A stretch of 64,000 nt of DNA from Poecilobothrus nobilitatus (lineage: Eukaryota; Arthropoda; Insecta; Diptera; Dolichopodidae). Positions 40,172-51,675 of this stretch are shown here, one piece after another. Numbering within the stretch: the first letter of the stretch is position 1; each line of letters opens with the position of its first letter. The stretch covers positions 131,221,781-131,285,780 of the forward strand of contig OX352773.1 of NCBI GenBank assembly GCA_947095535.1, written 5' to 3'. Both the position numbers and the translations under genes were made by a program. The notes under the pieces are model-generated. The model had not been told where the DNA came from. It made no database searches and was given only the letters and a program-made list of their open reading frames with translations.

Positions 40172-41816
40172 GAAAGATATGACGGCTTCTTCCAACTTCT
40201 GAGTATTTTCATTTACTATTTAAAAATCAAACTTTTTTTAAATAATTTTAGCTGAATATTTATTGACGTTTAAATATGACAAAGTTTTAATTTGACAGTA
40301 AATTACTACCAACATTACAAAAATTTTCATCGTGATTCTAAATACCAGAAATACATTTTAGACTAGACGTGACTTGATTCACGTCAGTGACGAGCTTTCA
40401 AGAATATGGGTGATTTATTTACACTTTTCCAAGGTTTTTAATTAGTTGAGTGTTACAACATTACAATAATCGTATACATTGGTGTTAAAAACGGTAAGTT
40501 GAAGAAAATATTGAGTGATTTAATCATAAGAGCGCTTATACTATTTTGATTGTATATACTACAAAACGACTAACACGTTAAATTATAACTGACGTGAGAA
40601 AGGATGTGACCATTATATATTAAATTAGCACATTTGTTTGATAACTTCACAGTTGCTCTTCTTATGGCACCAAGTTTTTTCCCTTGCCACTCCTATGAGG
40701 AGCAATGGCATCCACTTAGTCATTTATTATTCATTTTTCACTAATGAATAATGAATTCAGCTTCAGTTTCTGGAATAATTATTTCACTTAGCCGTTGATT
40801 ACCCCTTGTACAAGACTTTCAGGCGTTTCTTTGGTTCTACGCACTCTATTATCTTACACAAGAATTATATTTTTATTATTAATTTATTATATACTAGCTG
40901 GCCATATTATATACATAGAATGACGAAGTTAATTATGGTATATTTTATTTTTATATTTATTTATTTATTTATTTTATTTATTTATTTTTATTTATTTATT
41001 CATTTCTCAAAAAGAGCTCTGTGAAGCTCGTACAGAGAGTATGCTCGTATGCATTGGCGACTGTAGTAAATTTAGGTAAAATGAAATTGAAAGAGTGGTA
41101 AAAAAATTTTGTTCTAGATGAGTACTCTATATAGTATAGTTTTTTTATGTCAGAAGTCAGCACAGCACACTAACAATGAAGGAATTACCCTAATTGTATA
41201 GAAAATAATATATATATTGTACTATACTAACAGTATCCTGAATCCGGCCAATAAATCAATTAATTATGTCTAGCTTAGATATAAACCTAACCCGAAAATT
41301 TAGTGACTGTATTATTTTTTTTAATTACGTGAAAATCCCGGGAATTTTGGTTGAAATCGCGGGATTACGGGATTCTATTTTACTACAGGGATCTCTCAAA
41401 CGGGCCCTAATTCATAGGTATTTGTTTTTTGCAATTTCGGAATAGTGTATAATTTGTACTTTACTAAATAATGCAGTAAATAAAAAGAAAAGAAGTTATT
41501 CTGGAATTGGACCAGAGTCAGACACTCTAAATATGTATACTAATAAGAAGAAATGAAAAAACACTATAAAAATATTTTGTAACTAATTAGCTAACAAAGT
41601 GAATAGTAATAAAAATTTATAATGCACGAAAAAGACAATAAAAAAAACGATTTGAAATTGAAACCAAAAAGAATAAAATACTCATTTGGTTACCCACCTG
41701 AATAATATACACACAATTCCAATTTCAGTTATCTCTGTTCTATTACATTATACTCACACACCAACAAATTTATTTGAGTACCCGTAATAAATTACCATCT
41801 AAAAATATATAGTGTT
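40172..41816. other. unassigned DNA with (TTTA)n microsatellite
   Basis: A TTTA-type microsatellite at about 40947-41000. A GC-contrast patch AATCCCGGGAATTTTGG..CGCGGGATTACGGGATT lies at 41334-41375. No supported gene or RNA. Confidence 0.4.
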
Positions 41817-42605
41817 GTTTTTAGCACATTTCCAAAAAATTTTTGAAAAAATGTGCTTATTAGTTTCACTCTGTCCGTCCGTCCGTTCGTTCGTCTGTTT
41901 ACAAAACTTCTACACCGTTAAAGATATAGAAAAAAAATTTTAACTATGGGTAGGTCTCATAAAAAAAATAATTTTGTGAAACAACTTTTTCTTGTTTTTG
42001 TTCAACGTTCTTGTCTTGTTCTTGTTCAACTTTAATTTTGTGAAAGATTTTTTCAATCTGAAAACGTCATTCGATAGGTATTTCTTTTATCTTTGTAAAT
42101 TAATGTCAGTATTTAAATTTACTGTTATGTGAAAACCAAATTTTGCCTGATTTTTCTACTTTCATAACTCCGGCACGCCTTTAGATAGGAATCTGAAATT
42201 TTTAGACAAGCAAGAACTAGCATAAGCGAACATAGAATTAGCATAAGTTTCCTCAGAAAATTTTTTGATAGCAGCCCCTATTTAAGAGTTATAACGCCTC
42301 AAAAATTGAAAATTTGCTATTTTTAGACACCTGTAACTTAGGCACCTGTACAAATTTTTCTTCGGCGAGACATAAAAATTAAAGATTCAATAATATATTT
42401 TTACGTGTGTTAACGGGTTTTTTTAGTTTTATAGGATTCCGGACTTACAGCCCCTCAAAATTTCAAAAAATAGGACACTTTTTCCACGTTTTTTCTTATT
42501 ACATGAAATTTTCAAATTTTTGTGCAAGTCACAATTCTAAACAGTTTGTATTGAGTTTTGGAAATGTGCGCTTTTAAAAACCGTTGGTTTACATTCTACC
42601 TTGTT
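41817..42605 (+). mobile_element. Helentron-like non-autonomous element, AGCACATTTCC family, copy 1
   Basis: 5' end TTTTTAGCACATTTCCAAAAAA followed by AAAAATGTGCTTATTAG (hairpin AGCACATTT/AAATGTGCT), then CTCTGTCCGTCCGTCCG. The 3' end is TTTGGAAATGTGCGC, then GGTTTACATTCTAC. Subterminal inverted repeat AGCACATTTCCAAA/TTTGGAAATGTGC. The plan equals that of the INE-like copies, with unrelated terminal words. An inverted copy with an internal ~240-bp deletion is at 54140-54668. Confidence 0.75.
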
Positions 42606-42944
42606 TTCTTTCCTTTTACCGTCGCTCGTACCTAATGCATCAAAGTTTGAAAAATTAAAAATTTTTTCCAATTAGAAATTATATCTATACCGTATACATT
42701 GTAGCTATGTATATTTCATTTTTTTTTTCTATATATAATAGAACATATCCAACACAACACTTTAAAATGAATGCATTTGTTACACATCATTTTTTTGGAC
42801 AAATATAATATAAATATAAATTACAATATGATATTAATTACAATTCATAAGACATAAATACTTATTTTTAATTTAATTATATTATACTAATTAAATATTA
42901 TAAGAAAAATCTATGTTATTTTTTATTAAATATTAATCCATATG

Positions 42945-43020
42945 ACCCAGTCGGGTTTTGAAACCGAGACCTTTCGTATGAAAGGCCGGTGTCTTAACCA
43001 CTACACCATTTACTGGATAA
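42945..43020 (-). tRNA. tRNA-like sequence (tRNA-derived repeat or pseudogene)
   Basis: On the minus strand: acceptor CCAGTAA, D-arm GGTGTAGTGGTTAAGACACC (A-box-like, GGTG/CACC stem), anticodon arm CCTTTCATACGAAAGG, T-arm TCGGTTTCAAAACCCGA and 3' acceptor ACTGG. All four arms can pair, but the anticodon loop does not fit 7 nt cleanly, so no identity is given. A related sequence is at 60285-60355. More likely a tRNA-derived element than a working gene. Confidence 0.5.
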
Positions 43021-43274
43021 TGGCGCCAGGTCATGGTATAATTTTCTGCTTTGTCTTAGTTAGATGTGGCGTCCAAGTGAAGTTGTCATTCAAATTAAAT
43101 ACTTGTTTTGATCTACTCTTGGGATTTGCTTACTAAGCAGATGTAAGGAGAGATTGACAGCAAGTTTATTTCAATTTTTGAATAACAATTTGGTTTTCTC
43201 AATATTGATTGTCAGCTTATTACCTATCAAGTGATTATGACATATATTTATTAACATTATCTATCTTCATTAAC

Positions 43275-43995
43275 ATTATATTCTAGCACATTTACATCAT
43301 CATCACAGAAAAACAAGCACGTATCATCAGCAAGTTATAAGTAGCTTTTAAATTTACATATATCATATTATTCACAAACAGCAAATACAGAGTTGAGCCC
43401 TGAGGTACATCAAGCATAGTAGATAATTCATTGCTAGTAACCCCATTTATTTTTGTGCACATCATTCTGTTTGAGAAATAACTCCTTAGCAGGTTGTTCC
43501 AGTTACCTATAATGCCAATTTCGTCCAGTCTATTAAGTAGTAGATCATGGTTGACTGTGTCAAAGACCATTATGAAGATCTATAAAAACGGTACAGGCAT
43601 ATTGGCCACAGTCAAGTGCATTATGTATTGAATGCTTGAAAGCCGAATTGGTTTTGATCAAGTATTTTAAAATTTAGAAGAAAGTCGATTATTCTTCTAT
43701 TGATTATCTTTTCATAAATTTTAGCGAAGAAACTTTGCAGAGCTATAGACCTTTAGTTCCTAACACCACTCTTAGTCCCACCTTTGTGAACTGGCACAAT
43801 AATTGACTTTTTCAAAATATTACGAAAGGAAGACTTTTTCGTGAAAGTTATGTTTAGGAATTTGGTAATAACTGGGCTTAATACATATTTTAATTCTTTC
43901 ACATCCCTAGAAGAAATGCCATCATACCCAGTAGACGAAACTATTTTAAGTTCACTAATAACATTTATAACTTCAACGACTTTAACGGGGTATAA
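43275..43995 (-). pseudogene. LINE reverse transcriptase fragment
   Basis: Minus strand: ELKIVSSTGYDGISSRDVKEL, TFTKKSSFRNILKKSIIVPVHKGG, IALQSFFAKIYEKIINRRI, then FDTVNHDLLLNRLDEIGI, GNWNNLLRSYFSNR, NGVTSNELSTMLDVPQGS. These are fingers-palm motifs of a CR1/Jockey-like reverse transcriptase (motif A FD.VNHD, motif B QGS). The catalytic YADD is degraded at about 43320. Frame broken near 43570 and 43760. Confidence 0.8.
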
Positions 43996-44034
43996 AAAAA
44001 AGTATGATTATAAATAATAAAAAATACTTAAATC

Positions 44035-44090
44035 TTTCTAAATTATTTATGACAGCCAAAGCTTCAAGTTCATATATAGTTCACATATTT
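44035..44090 (-). pseudogene. gypsy RNase H scrap
   Basis: Minus strand YELEALAVINNLERFKYF matches the 'YELE.LA.V.AL.RFR.YL' word of gypsy RNase H. Only about 18 codons; flanked downstream by the LINE at 43995. Short, so uncertain. Confidence 0.4.
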
Positions 44091-44100
44091 TTATAGTGTA

Positions 44101-44379
44101 GTGTCATTGTCTAAAAAACTATGTTTGTCTGAAAGTGAAATATTAAATTATATCATTTCGGCGTTGGCAGCCAGAGAGTTAAGTGATCGACTTGAAACTG
44201 CCAAATCTGAAACACTAAATGGTACTCTTAAAGAGCTAAAATCTTTAGAATCTATGAATGAGAATCTTAGAATTACAAAACAATTTCAAATTGCAGTTAG
44301 AGATAAATTCAAATTTTTCAATGCGTTTATCCATTCACGCCGTAATATGTTTTTGCTCTGGATCAAATACTGGAATTAA
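44101..44379 (+). CDS. 92-residue ORF, not recognised
   Basis: MSLSKKLCLSESEILNYIIS, then ELSDRLETAKSETLNGTLKELKSLESMNENL, a helical charged composition and better codon balance than its surroundings. The 'SESEILNYI...L' start recalls retrotransposon Gag, but the evidence is thin. It may be a fragment of a gypsy gag in plus orientation or chance. Confidence 0.25.
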   Translation: MSLSKKLCLSESEILNYIISALAARELSDRLETAKSETLNGTLKELKSLESMNENLRITKQFQIAVRDKFKFFNAFIHSRRNMFLLWIKYWN

Positions 44380-44943
44380 TGATTTATCTTCCACTAAAGA
44401 CATTCTTATTCCCTCATATCGATGAGGGAATACAAACAGATCTGTTGAAATGTTTCTTGAAGGTTCTGGAATATTTGAAGAGTTTTTAGATCTGAGTCAT
44501 CTAACTGCTTCTCCAAATCCAATATTTCTTTGTTGAATATGTCGTACTTGTTTGTTCAGTTTTACGTTTCCTTGAAGCTCTAAGCTTAACATTATCTTTT
44601 AGAGACTGTTGATTTAAATTGACCTCCATTTTATTTTTTAATTTCTTCTTTTTTTTTCTATGTTAATATACGACTTTACTCGTTCAATATTTTCAACACA
44701 ATGCAAAATCAAATAATAATAAGAATCATTAATATTTAACTGCAACTAAAATTTTTGGTTTTTTTTTTTTTGAGCAGAAGAACCACACACATATTATTAT
44801 AAGTAATCGCAAGTAATAGAAAGAAACAATCTTTAACTTATCTGTATTGAATCATTAAAGTCAGCATATTTAAATGTAACGATGAGACATCTATATAAAT
44901 TACAGTCGTTAAGTAACTTGAGTTTAATCCCACTTCTAAAAAT
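44380..44943. other. unassigned DNA with possible minus-strand coding scraps
   Basis: On the minus strand about 44630-44510 an open stretch (MEVNLNQQSLKDNVKLRASRKRK) is seen but matches nothing known to me. The rest is AT-rich. Confidence 0.25.
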
Positions 44944-45372
44944 GTACCAAACTTTCTTCGATATTAATAATTTAATTTTTTTTAGTTCAATTTCTCTGCC
45001 ACATAAATGTGGCATGGAAATTACACAACCTTTCATTTTCTATTGTGGCTGTAAATGTCGTAAGTGGGAATTATTCCTACGACGCGTGTGGGAATTAACC
45101 CATACTCGGTGTTTACAGCGTATTTTATACGCTCTTACCCACTAGGCCACCGAGGCTCCTGATTTTAATAATTAACCGCACTTTTAAATTTTATTATAAT
45201 TAAATTGAAATAACTAATCATCGCACCCGCTTGTTAAATCTATCGACTTGATCTAAAGACTCAACTACGATGACTAGCCTTTCTCTTTATTTTATAAAAA
45301 GAAGAAAGAAAATATGCTCAGCAATAACAGAGAAGGGCTTTTGTCTCCTTTTATCATGTTAAACTTCTATTG
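44944..45372 (+). repeat. 213-bp dispersed repeat interrupted by a SINE
   Basis: Outer parts (44944-44974 and 45161-45372) match 31374-31586 in order, with the SINE in between. Serves as the filled site relative to the empty site at 31.4 kb. Confidence 0.8.
44975..45160 (-). mobile_element. tRNA-derived SINE, full length, flanked by target-site duplication
   Basis: Minus strand: tRNA-like head AGGAGCCTCGGTGGCCTAGTGGGTAAGAGCG (A box TGGCCTAGTGGGTAAGAG) and GGGTTAATTCCC (B box). The body has CTTACGACATTTACAGCC, AAGGTTGTGTAATTTCC, the hairpin TGCCACATTTATGTGGCA and an A-rich end. Direct repeats GATATTAATAATTTA (44960-44974) and GATTTTAATAATTAA (45161-45175) flank it. A 5'-truncated relative lies at 62571-62710 (+). 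Confidence 0.85.
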
Positions 45373-48300
45373 TGTCTGATTTTTAACGGTTACAAATTTT
45401 TCAATTTTAATAACTGCTATAAATTTTTGTTACAAATTATTTGAAGAAAGTAATTTGATTATGAGACAATAATATGTAATGCCTAACATTGAGTAATTAA
45501 AAGTTGCTTAATTTAAAAAATTTTAAATAATATACTCTAAATATGTTGATAAAGTTATTTGACCAAATATTAAATTATTTTTTTTTTTAAATTAAATTTT
45601 ATGTAAATTGATAAAATTGTTTTAACCTTCGTTTTATTTGACATATAAAATGAAGAATTTCACATCATTAGATATCTTATAATATATGTAATTTTTTTTA
45701 ACAAAAAGATTTCTTGTGATTCTTTTTCATTCTATTATAATTTATTTTATATATAACCATGTATTGGGATTTATTAATTTTCTTCACAAAACCCAAATAT
45801 ATACTCGTAAATATAATATTATTATGACAAAATACTTTGCCATTTTTATATTAAATAGACCCGAAATTTATAGACATTTTCTATTCTTATTAAAAAATTC
45901 CTCTTTAAGAAAAATGTAAACTTTCCATACATATTTGCACAATATGGATTTATGAACCCACCATATGATCTTGTTCATATATTCTATTGTTGAATAAGTC
46001 TTAAAATCAGAATATTTGTATCCATCTCTTTTTTATTTATTTAGAAATATCGATTATTTAAAAAAAAAAAGAAAAACATAAAAATATAAATTTTATTCTA
46101 CAGCACAATGTTATTTGCGACATTAAGAGTTCAAGTTACAAAAATGTTAGAATTTTAAGAATTTGTCTTGAAAAAAAAAACGTCAATTTTTATATCGATA
46201 TCGAAAATATTCTATTTCAGTTCACCTAAACTAATTTTTATTCTTATTGTAGTTATGTTTTTCCTTTTTTAAGAATTTTTAGGATATAGATAAAACAGTA
46301 TAAAAAAAGAACAGAAATACTTTGAAATATTTCTTATTATTATCCACATCATTTATATTTTGCACATAAAGTGCAAATAAATTTTAAATTCTTGAGAGAA
46401 AGTTAAGTCAGATGCCGTTAGGTGAATTTAAAAAAAAAATTAAAGGGATTTAATCGAATTTATAAATTATGTATAATGGTAATGATTATAATGACTTTAA
46501 GTGACTGTTTATCTTTTTTTTTTGTAATATTTGTTGATATATCTATTATTTTCTACCTTTCAGCAAACGCTAAAAATAAATGATTAAAGTTATATAATGG
46601 AAATCATTATCTGTTGGTATCTACGTTTCTCAGAATGTGCTTGCTTATCTGTATTAAAACTGAAGCGTGGATGAGAAGCAAATTATTTTAAGAAAAATGA
46701 GAAAACAATGAATGAAAGATTATGTAGAAAGTGGTAAAATATTCCTTGATATAGTTTTATTAAAAATGATTTTAGTTATAGCGATGACAGCAAAAAAAAT
46801 TCTTTCGGAAAAAGCAAATTTTATTCAAAATCAATTTTTTTATATAAAAATGTGAAATGAAACCCAAGTATATATATTATTGATATGAACAAATCTTTTT
46901 AATTTTAAAATCGTGTTGGAACTTTTTTAATATTAAGGCTCATTAATAATTGTTCAAACATTTTTTATTAAAATCTATTGAATTAATTCCAATTTGGCAA
47001 TAGTGAAAGCTTCATAAATCGCTTATCGTTAAAACCAAAAATTGCCTTTATCACAAAAACAATTTAAAATTTTTAAATTGTTTTTTTTTTATTTTTGTAA
47101 AATATATGAAGATGGAAAAATTATTACATTCCTATTCAAAGAATTTTTTTTTCAAATCGACTGGCTATGATGACTTTCTCCTACTAAAGGTACTGAGATG
47201 AAAAATTTGTTTTAAGTTAAGGTTCTTTAACTTTTTCTTCTCTATTAAAATAATAAATTCTTTTCAGTTGAAATCATTTCCAGTTTTAGTTTTCTACTAC
47301 AATGAATTTTTATTCTCCCTATATTTTTACTTCTCCCTTTACATTTTATCAGAATTATATTTATAATAAAAGATTCAGTGTGAAAATACATCCCTTGTCT
47401 CTGCAGGAAGGAAATCAATTTTTATAAGTGGTAAAGAAAAATAAAAATAAAAAGAGTTTTCACATCATTGAACATAGGATGTCGTCAGAAAACAATTTTT
47501 GTGTTGCTTTTGTGAATCAATTTACTATATTCATATATAGTATACATCAAAATTATTAAAGAAACGTTGTACCATTATGCGTTTTTGATACAACATTATC
47601 AATAACAATAAAGTTTATAAATTTAAGATTTGAAAGATCCTTTTTGATATTTGTTCTTTCTAACTATAGGCATGGCAATAACTAACGTTAATTTATTGTC
47701 TGATATTGATTCTAAAATTAAAATTTTGATTCAATATGACAGTTACGGTGGTGGTTATATTGATACCCTAACAAACATGAGCTATGTTGCTGGAATTTGG
47801 TATTTTATATATTCAACCTGAGGAGTTCAACTAAAAAATCTCGTTTAAATATAAGTTTTTCTATTGAAGAAGTTTGACTCTGGCAAGAGAACTTGTAAAA
47901 AAAGTGGTCAAGAGTTTTCCTTTCATGTGGTTTTTTACATATTTTGCAAAAGCTAAATTAAAGATAAATCATATTTATTATTTTTTCATCTTTAAATAAA
48001 AACTTTTTGATTTGGTTTAAATAATACCAGACACTAATTTTGGAAAGTAAAATTATTTTTCTAAGCTTATATAACCTTTTACTTTACAATTATTATTTTT
48101 TCTAATTTAACTTTCTGGGTATTTTCGAAGTGTACAGAATAAAGTATTCATATTTAATTTTTTTTTATAATGAGTTTTTTTCACATAAATTATGAAGAAT
48201 GAATATTGTTTTCATGATGATAAAATTAATACAATACAAGTCCTTGAACTCAATCTCTCAAAAAAGGATGAATAATAAGTACTTTCCAAAATTTATTTAG

Positions 48301-48817
48301 GATTCGAAATTAAAGTAAGTTTTTTTTCATTTGAGAAATAGTATAACAATTAGATGTCGTCAAAAGTTTTCTTTTTTTTAAATGGAACGCTTTTTTCAAT
48401 AAAAAAACGTATCTTTTTAAAAAAAAATTAAATTTAAATAAACATATTTTCTTTATTATACTTATGCACGTACATAATATTTTTTTGCAATTGTAATAAA
48501 TGTTTTAAATTTTTAATATCTTTAACATTACTTCAAATTTGCTTTTAAAACATTGTTTCAATTTCATGTTTAAAACATTGTAAAATATTTATTTTGCTTG
48601 ATTTAAAACAATTAAAATAATATTTAATATTATAAAACATTTGATTACATTACTTTCTAAAATAGAAAACTTATGTATAACTTAGAAAAAAATTAAATTT
48701 AATTAAATTAATTGAAATTTATTATTAATCAACAAAATAATCAATGTCATGAATAAATTTTTCATTTCTTAATATCAAATTATTGATAAAAATGAGGAAC
48801 TGTGTTAACAGTTATAG
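45373..48817. other. AT-rich DNA with no recognised gene
   Basis: Long stretch dominated by A/T runs. A weak minus-strand trace around 47870-47960 (CKICKKPHERKT.DHFF, a Cys-His word like the end of LINE RTs) may be an old LINE scrap, not called. No tRNA, repeat array or ORF is convincing. Confidence 0.4.
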
Positions 48818-49440
48818 GAACAGTTAACTGTTCAACTCTAGGATACCCACACGAACATAATATATCACATTTTCATCAACATTAATCATCTTAAAAACAA
48901 AATTTCAATTAAGTGCAGAAATATATACATATAACTCTAAAATCGGATTTGATTGTCAGCTACCCGAACTAATTGCGTTAGACCAATCAAATTTTATAGA
49001 AGTCGTTGCCATAATCTTGATCATCTTATAAATTTCATCAGCATATAAATTTCGTACTTGTATGGCAGCTACCCGAATCTATTATTTCTTAGACCAACCA
49101 CATTTTGGAGAAGTCCCTAGCATAAAACTTAACTCTTTTGAGCAAATTTCAGATACTCAGCTTAATTATTATAATTATACGTTATATAATGTATAAGTAT
49201 AACGTAACTTATATATATATGTAATACGTTATACTTATTTTAAAAAAGCTCTTACTCGAATCTGCAGCTACTCGAATCTATCGGTCAAAGTTATTTAATT
49301 TCAATAGCAAAGTTGACATTTTTATAAAAATAAAATGTTAAAAATTTCAGAATCCTAGTTATAACAATATTTTTTGAGTTATCATACGGACGCAAAGTTG
49401 AACGCACTTAGCTAAATCGTCTCGTCTCTTGGGACTTCTG
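48818..49440 (-). mobile_element. INE-like element, copy D (diverged, C-type)
   Basis: Read on the minus strand it ends TTCGTGTGGGTATCCTAGAGTTGAACAGTTAAC, like copy C (TTCATACGGGTATCCCAGAGTTGAC). It contains TATGGCAGCTACCCGAAT-type words, (reverse of GGGTAGCTGCCATAC) twice. Its 5' end is blurred near 49390-49440 (AGTTATCATACGGACG, GACTTAGC). Confidence 0.7.
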
Positions 49441-51260
49441 ACTCACCTCTGTGAGACAAAAAAAAATGTATATTATTCTCCGTCATAATTATATATATTT
49501 GATTATTGAAAACCGGATTTATTAACCAAATCTAAAACAACTATTTAATTTATTATTCAGCTCCAAAACCAATATTTAACTTTTTTTCATATTAATATTT
49601 ATATTATACTAGTGAAAAGGCTCATCATATTATGGGCGTACGGCGAATAAAAAAAGCTTTTTAAATACCAATCCAATACCAATCACATAATAAAATTTAA
49701 ATTTTATTAAACGCAACAAACACGTGCTAGCTCATCTTTTTATAATAGATAATCTTTGATTGAAATATTAATATGTGCGTATGGCGAGCGTTTGAATATT
49801 TTTCCTCTGTTTTTTTCTTATATATGTAGACAATACGAATTTCTCATTTCATTATTAAACAATTATAAAAATGTCAAACTTCCATCATTTTATTAATTCT
49901 ATATGTATATTACATACTATTCAGTATGCAGTTAAATAATGGTAAATAACTACATTCACATTATTAAACTACATATTTGAGTTGTACTCCTTTTTACTAA
50001 TACTAATGCATTTTTCTTCAACAAAAAAATCTATTTGCATAATAAGATTTTAATTATGGCTGTTGTAATAAATGTAACAAATCTTATTTTATAAAACTAA
50101 ACATTAGAGTCAGAATTCATAATATAATACAAACTTTCATAAAAATGTTTAAAATGAATTTGATATAAAAGATAAAATGTTAAGTGTTCAACATTTGCAA
50201 AAAATAAAAATAATATATTTTAAAATCCTATTTTCATTCCTTATACTTTTTTTTGCAGTTTCATTTTTTTTGTTTCAGTAAATCGTTTTTAACATTTTGG
50301 ATTAAATATTCTAAAACAAAAAAAAAAAAAATTTTAATTTAAACGTTAAAGCTAAAAATATTTTATTAAAAATTTAATAAAATTTTAAAACTACAATTTA
50401 TTTAAATTTATTTTGCGTTCTTCTCTTTCGACACAGTTTGGTGTATATAGTGAGATTTCATACCAGTTTTTTGTCTTCTTTTCACATAATAAAATCTTAT
50501 TACTATATATTTCATTTAATTTTGTTGCTTTTTGTTTTTCTGAATAGCATAGAAAAATTTGGTCACGTGGTGAGAGTGGCTCATCTTATTGTAATGTGTA
50601 ATCTATCATAATAATATTATGAAATTTATGATTGTTCGTTTTTTTTTTTTTTTAACCAAACAAAATAATAACAATTTATTTTCTTTTTGCTTATAATTAC
50701 AATTAATAGAAATAAATTGAAATTAGAATTAAGAGAAAGTAAGGTTTACTTTTTATATTTTTTTGTTAGTATTTAGTGTTTAGTAATTAATATTGTGCTG
50801 CTAATTGCTAATAATATAATATCGTATGGAAATGTATATTGTATTGTAGTTTAGACATTATATTAATCAAAGTATGTATATCTATTGGTAAAAAGTAATT
50901 AAACTCTTTATTTACGTAACCCTAATGCAATTTGCATATATATTTTACATATACCAAATAAAAAAAATCCATTAGTTAAAAGAGGTAAAAACTACCATAC
51001 TTACTTTAAGTTTTTTGTATATGATAATTAATGAGAAATTAACACAGCCTATGTACCTGTACCTAAATTTTTACTTACTATTCCATACAAAGGCGGTCTG
51101 ATAATTTCGATCTGATTTTTTTCTCCATATAAAAGATATGAAAATTTATATAGGCGGTCTGACAATTTTTTAGTACACAGTGAAAAAGAACGTTCGTGCA
51201 AATTTAAAGATTTTATATACAATTTTTAAAACATATATTAGTTTTTAATTTTATCTGATA
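49441..51260. other. AT-rich DNA, nothing recognised
   Basis: Homopolymer-rich, no ORF or repeat structure found. GGCGGTCTGA.AATTT occurs twice (51090 and 51152). Confidence 0.35.
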
Positions 51261-51639
51261 ATGGGTGGTAAACATATTTTTAAATGTTTAGCGTGTAATT
51301 TTAAGAGCAGCGAAAATTCGCAAAGGACTTTTTGTTAATTTTCTAAAGACAAAAAAAGGTAAAAAAACATTTTTGTGTTAAAATAGAATTTTTATATATT
51401 AATTTGTGTTATGTATATTTATATTTTTTTTAATTAGTTGTAAAAAAGAGATATGGTGTAATGTGTTAAATAGAGCTGATTTAATTGACAAAAAATGTTT
51501 AAAAGATTGGTGCGTTTGTGAAAAGCATTTTACTTATGATATGATGGGAATAACAAAAAAAAAATTATTGAAAAATGCCGTTCCAATTAAAATTAGAATA
51601 TTAAAGAATATTACAATAGCTCCATCAAATAAAGTATAA
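51261..51639 (+). pseudogene. THAP-type zinc-finger domain split by an intron-like gap
   Basis: First part from ATG 51261: MGGKHIFKCLACNFKSSENS (C-x2-C), then RTF and a stop-containing word before FSKDKK. A GTAAAAAAAC...TTTTTTTTAATTAG stretch (about 51359-51437) could be an intron. The second part: KKEIWCNVLNRADL, LKDWCVCEKHFTYDMM (C-x2-H) and KKKLLKNAVP (the THAP AVP box). Order and spacing fit a THAP DNA-binding domain, as in P-element transposases and THAP proteins. An in-frame stop makes it a remnant. A LINE begins 37 bp after the stop. Confidence 0.65.
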
Positions 51640-51675
51640 GATAATACTTAAATAACAGTAAAAATAACAATCAAC

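Noticed and set aside
47640..47960. Minus-strand Cys-His word like a LINE C-terminal zinc finger
   Set aside because: Too short and broken to call; surrounding sequence shows no other LINE motif.
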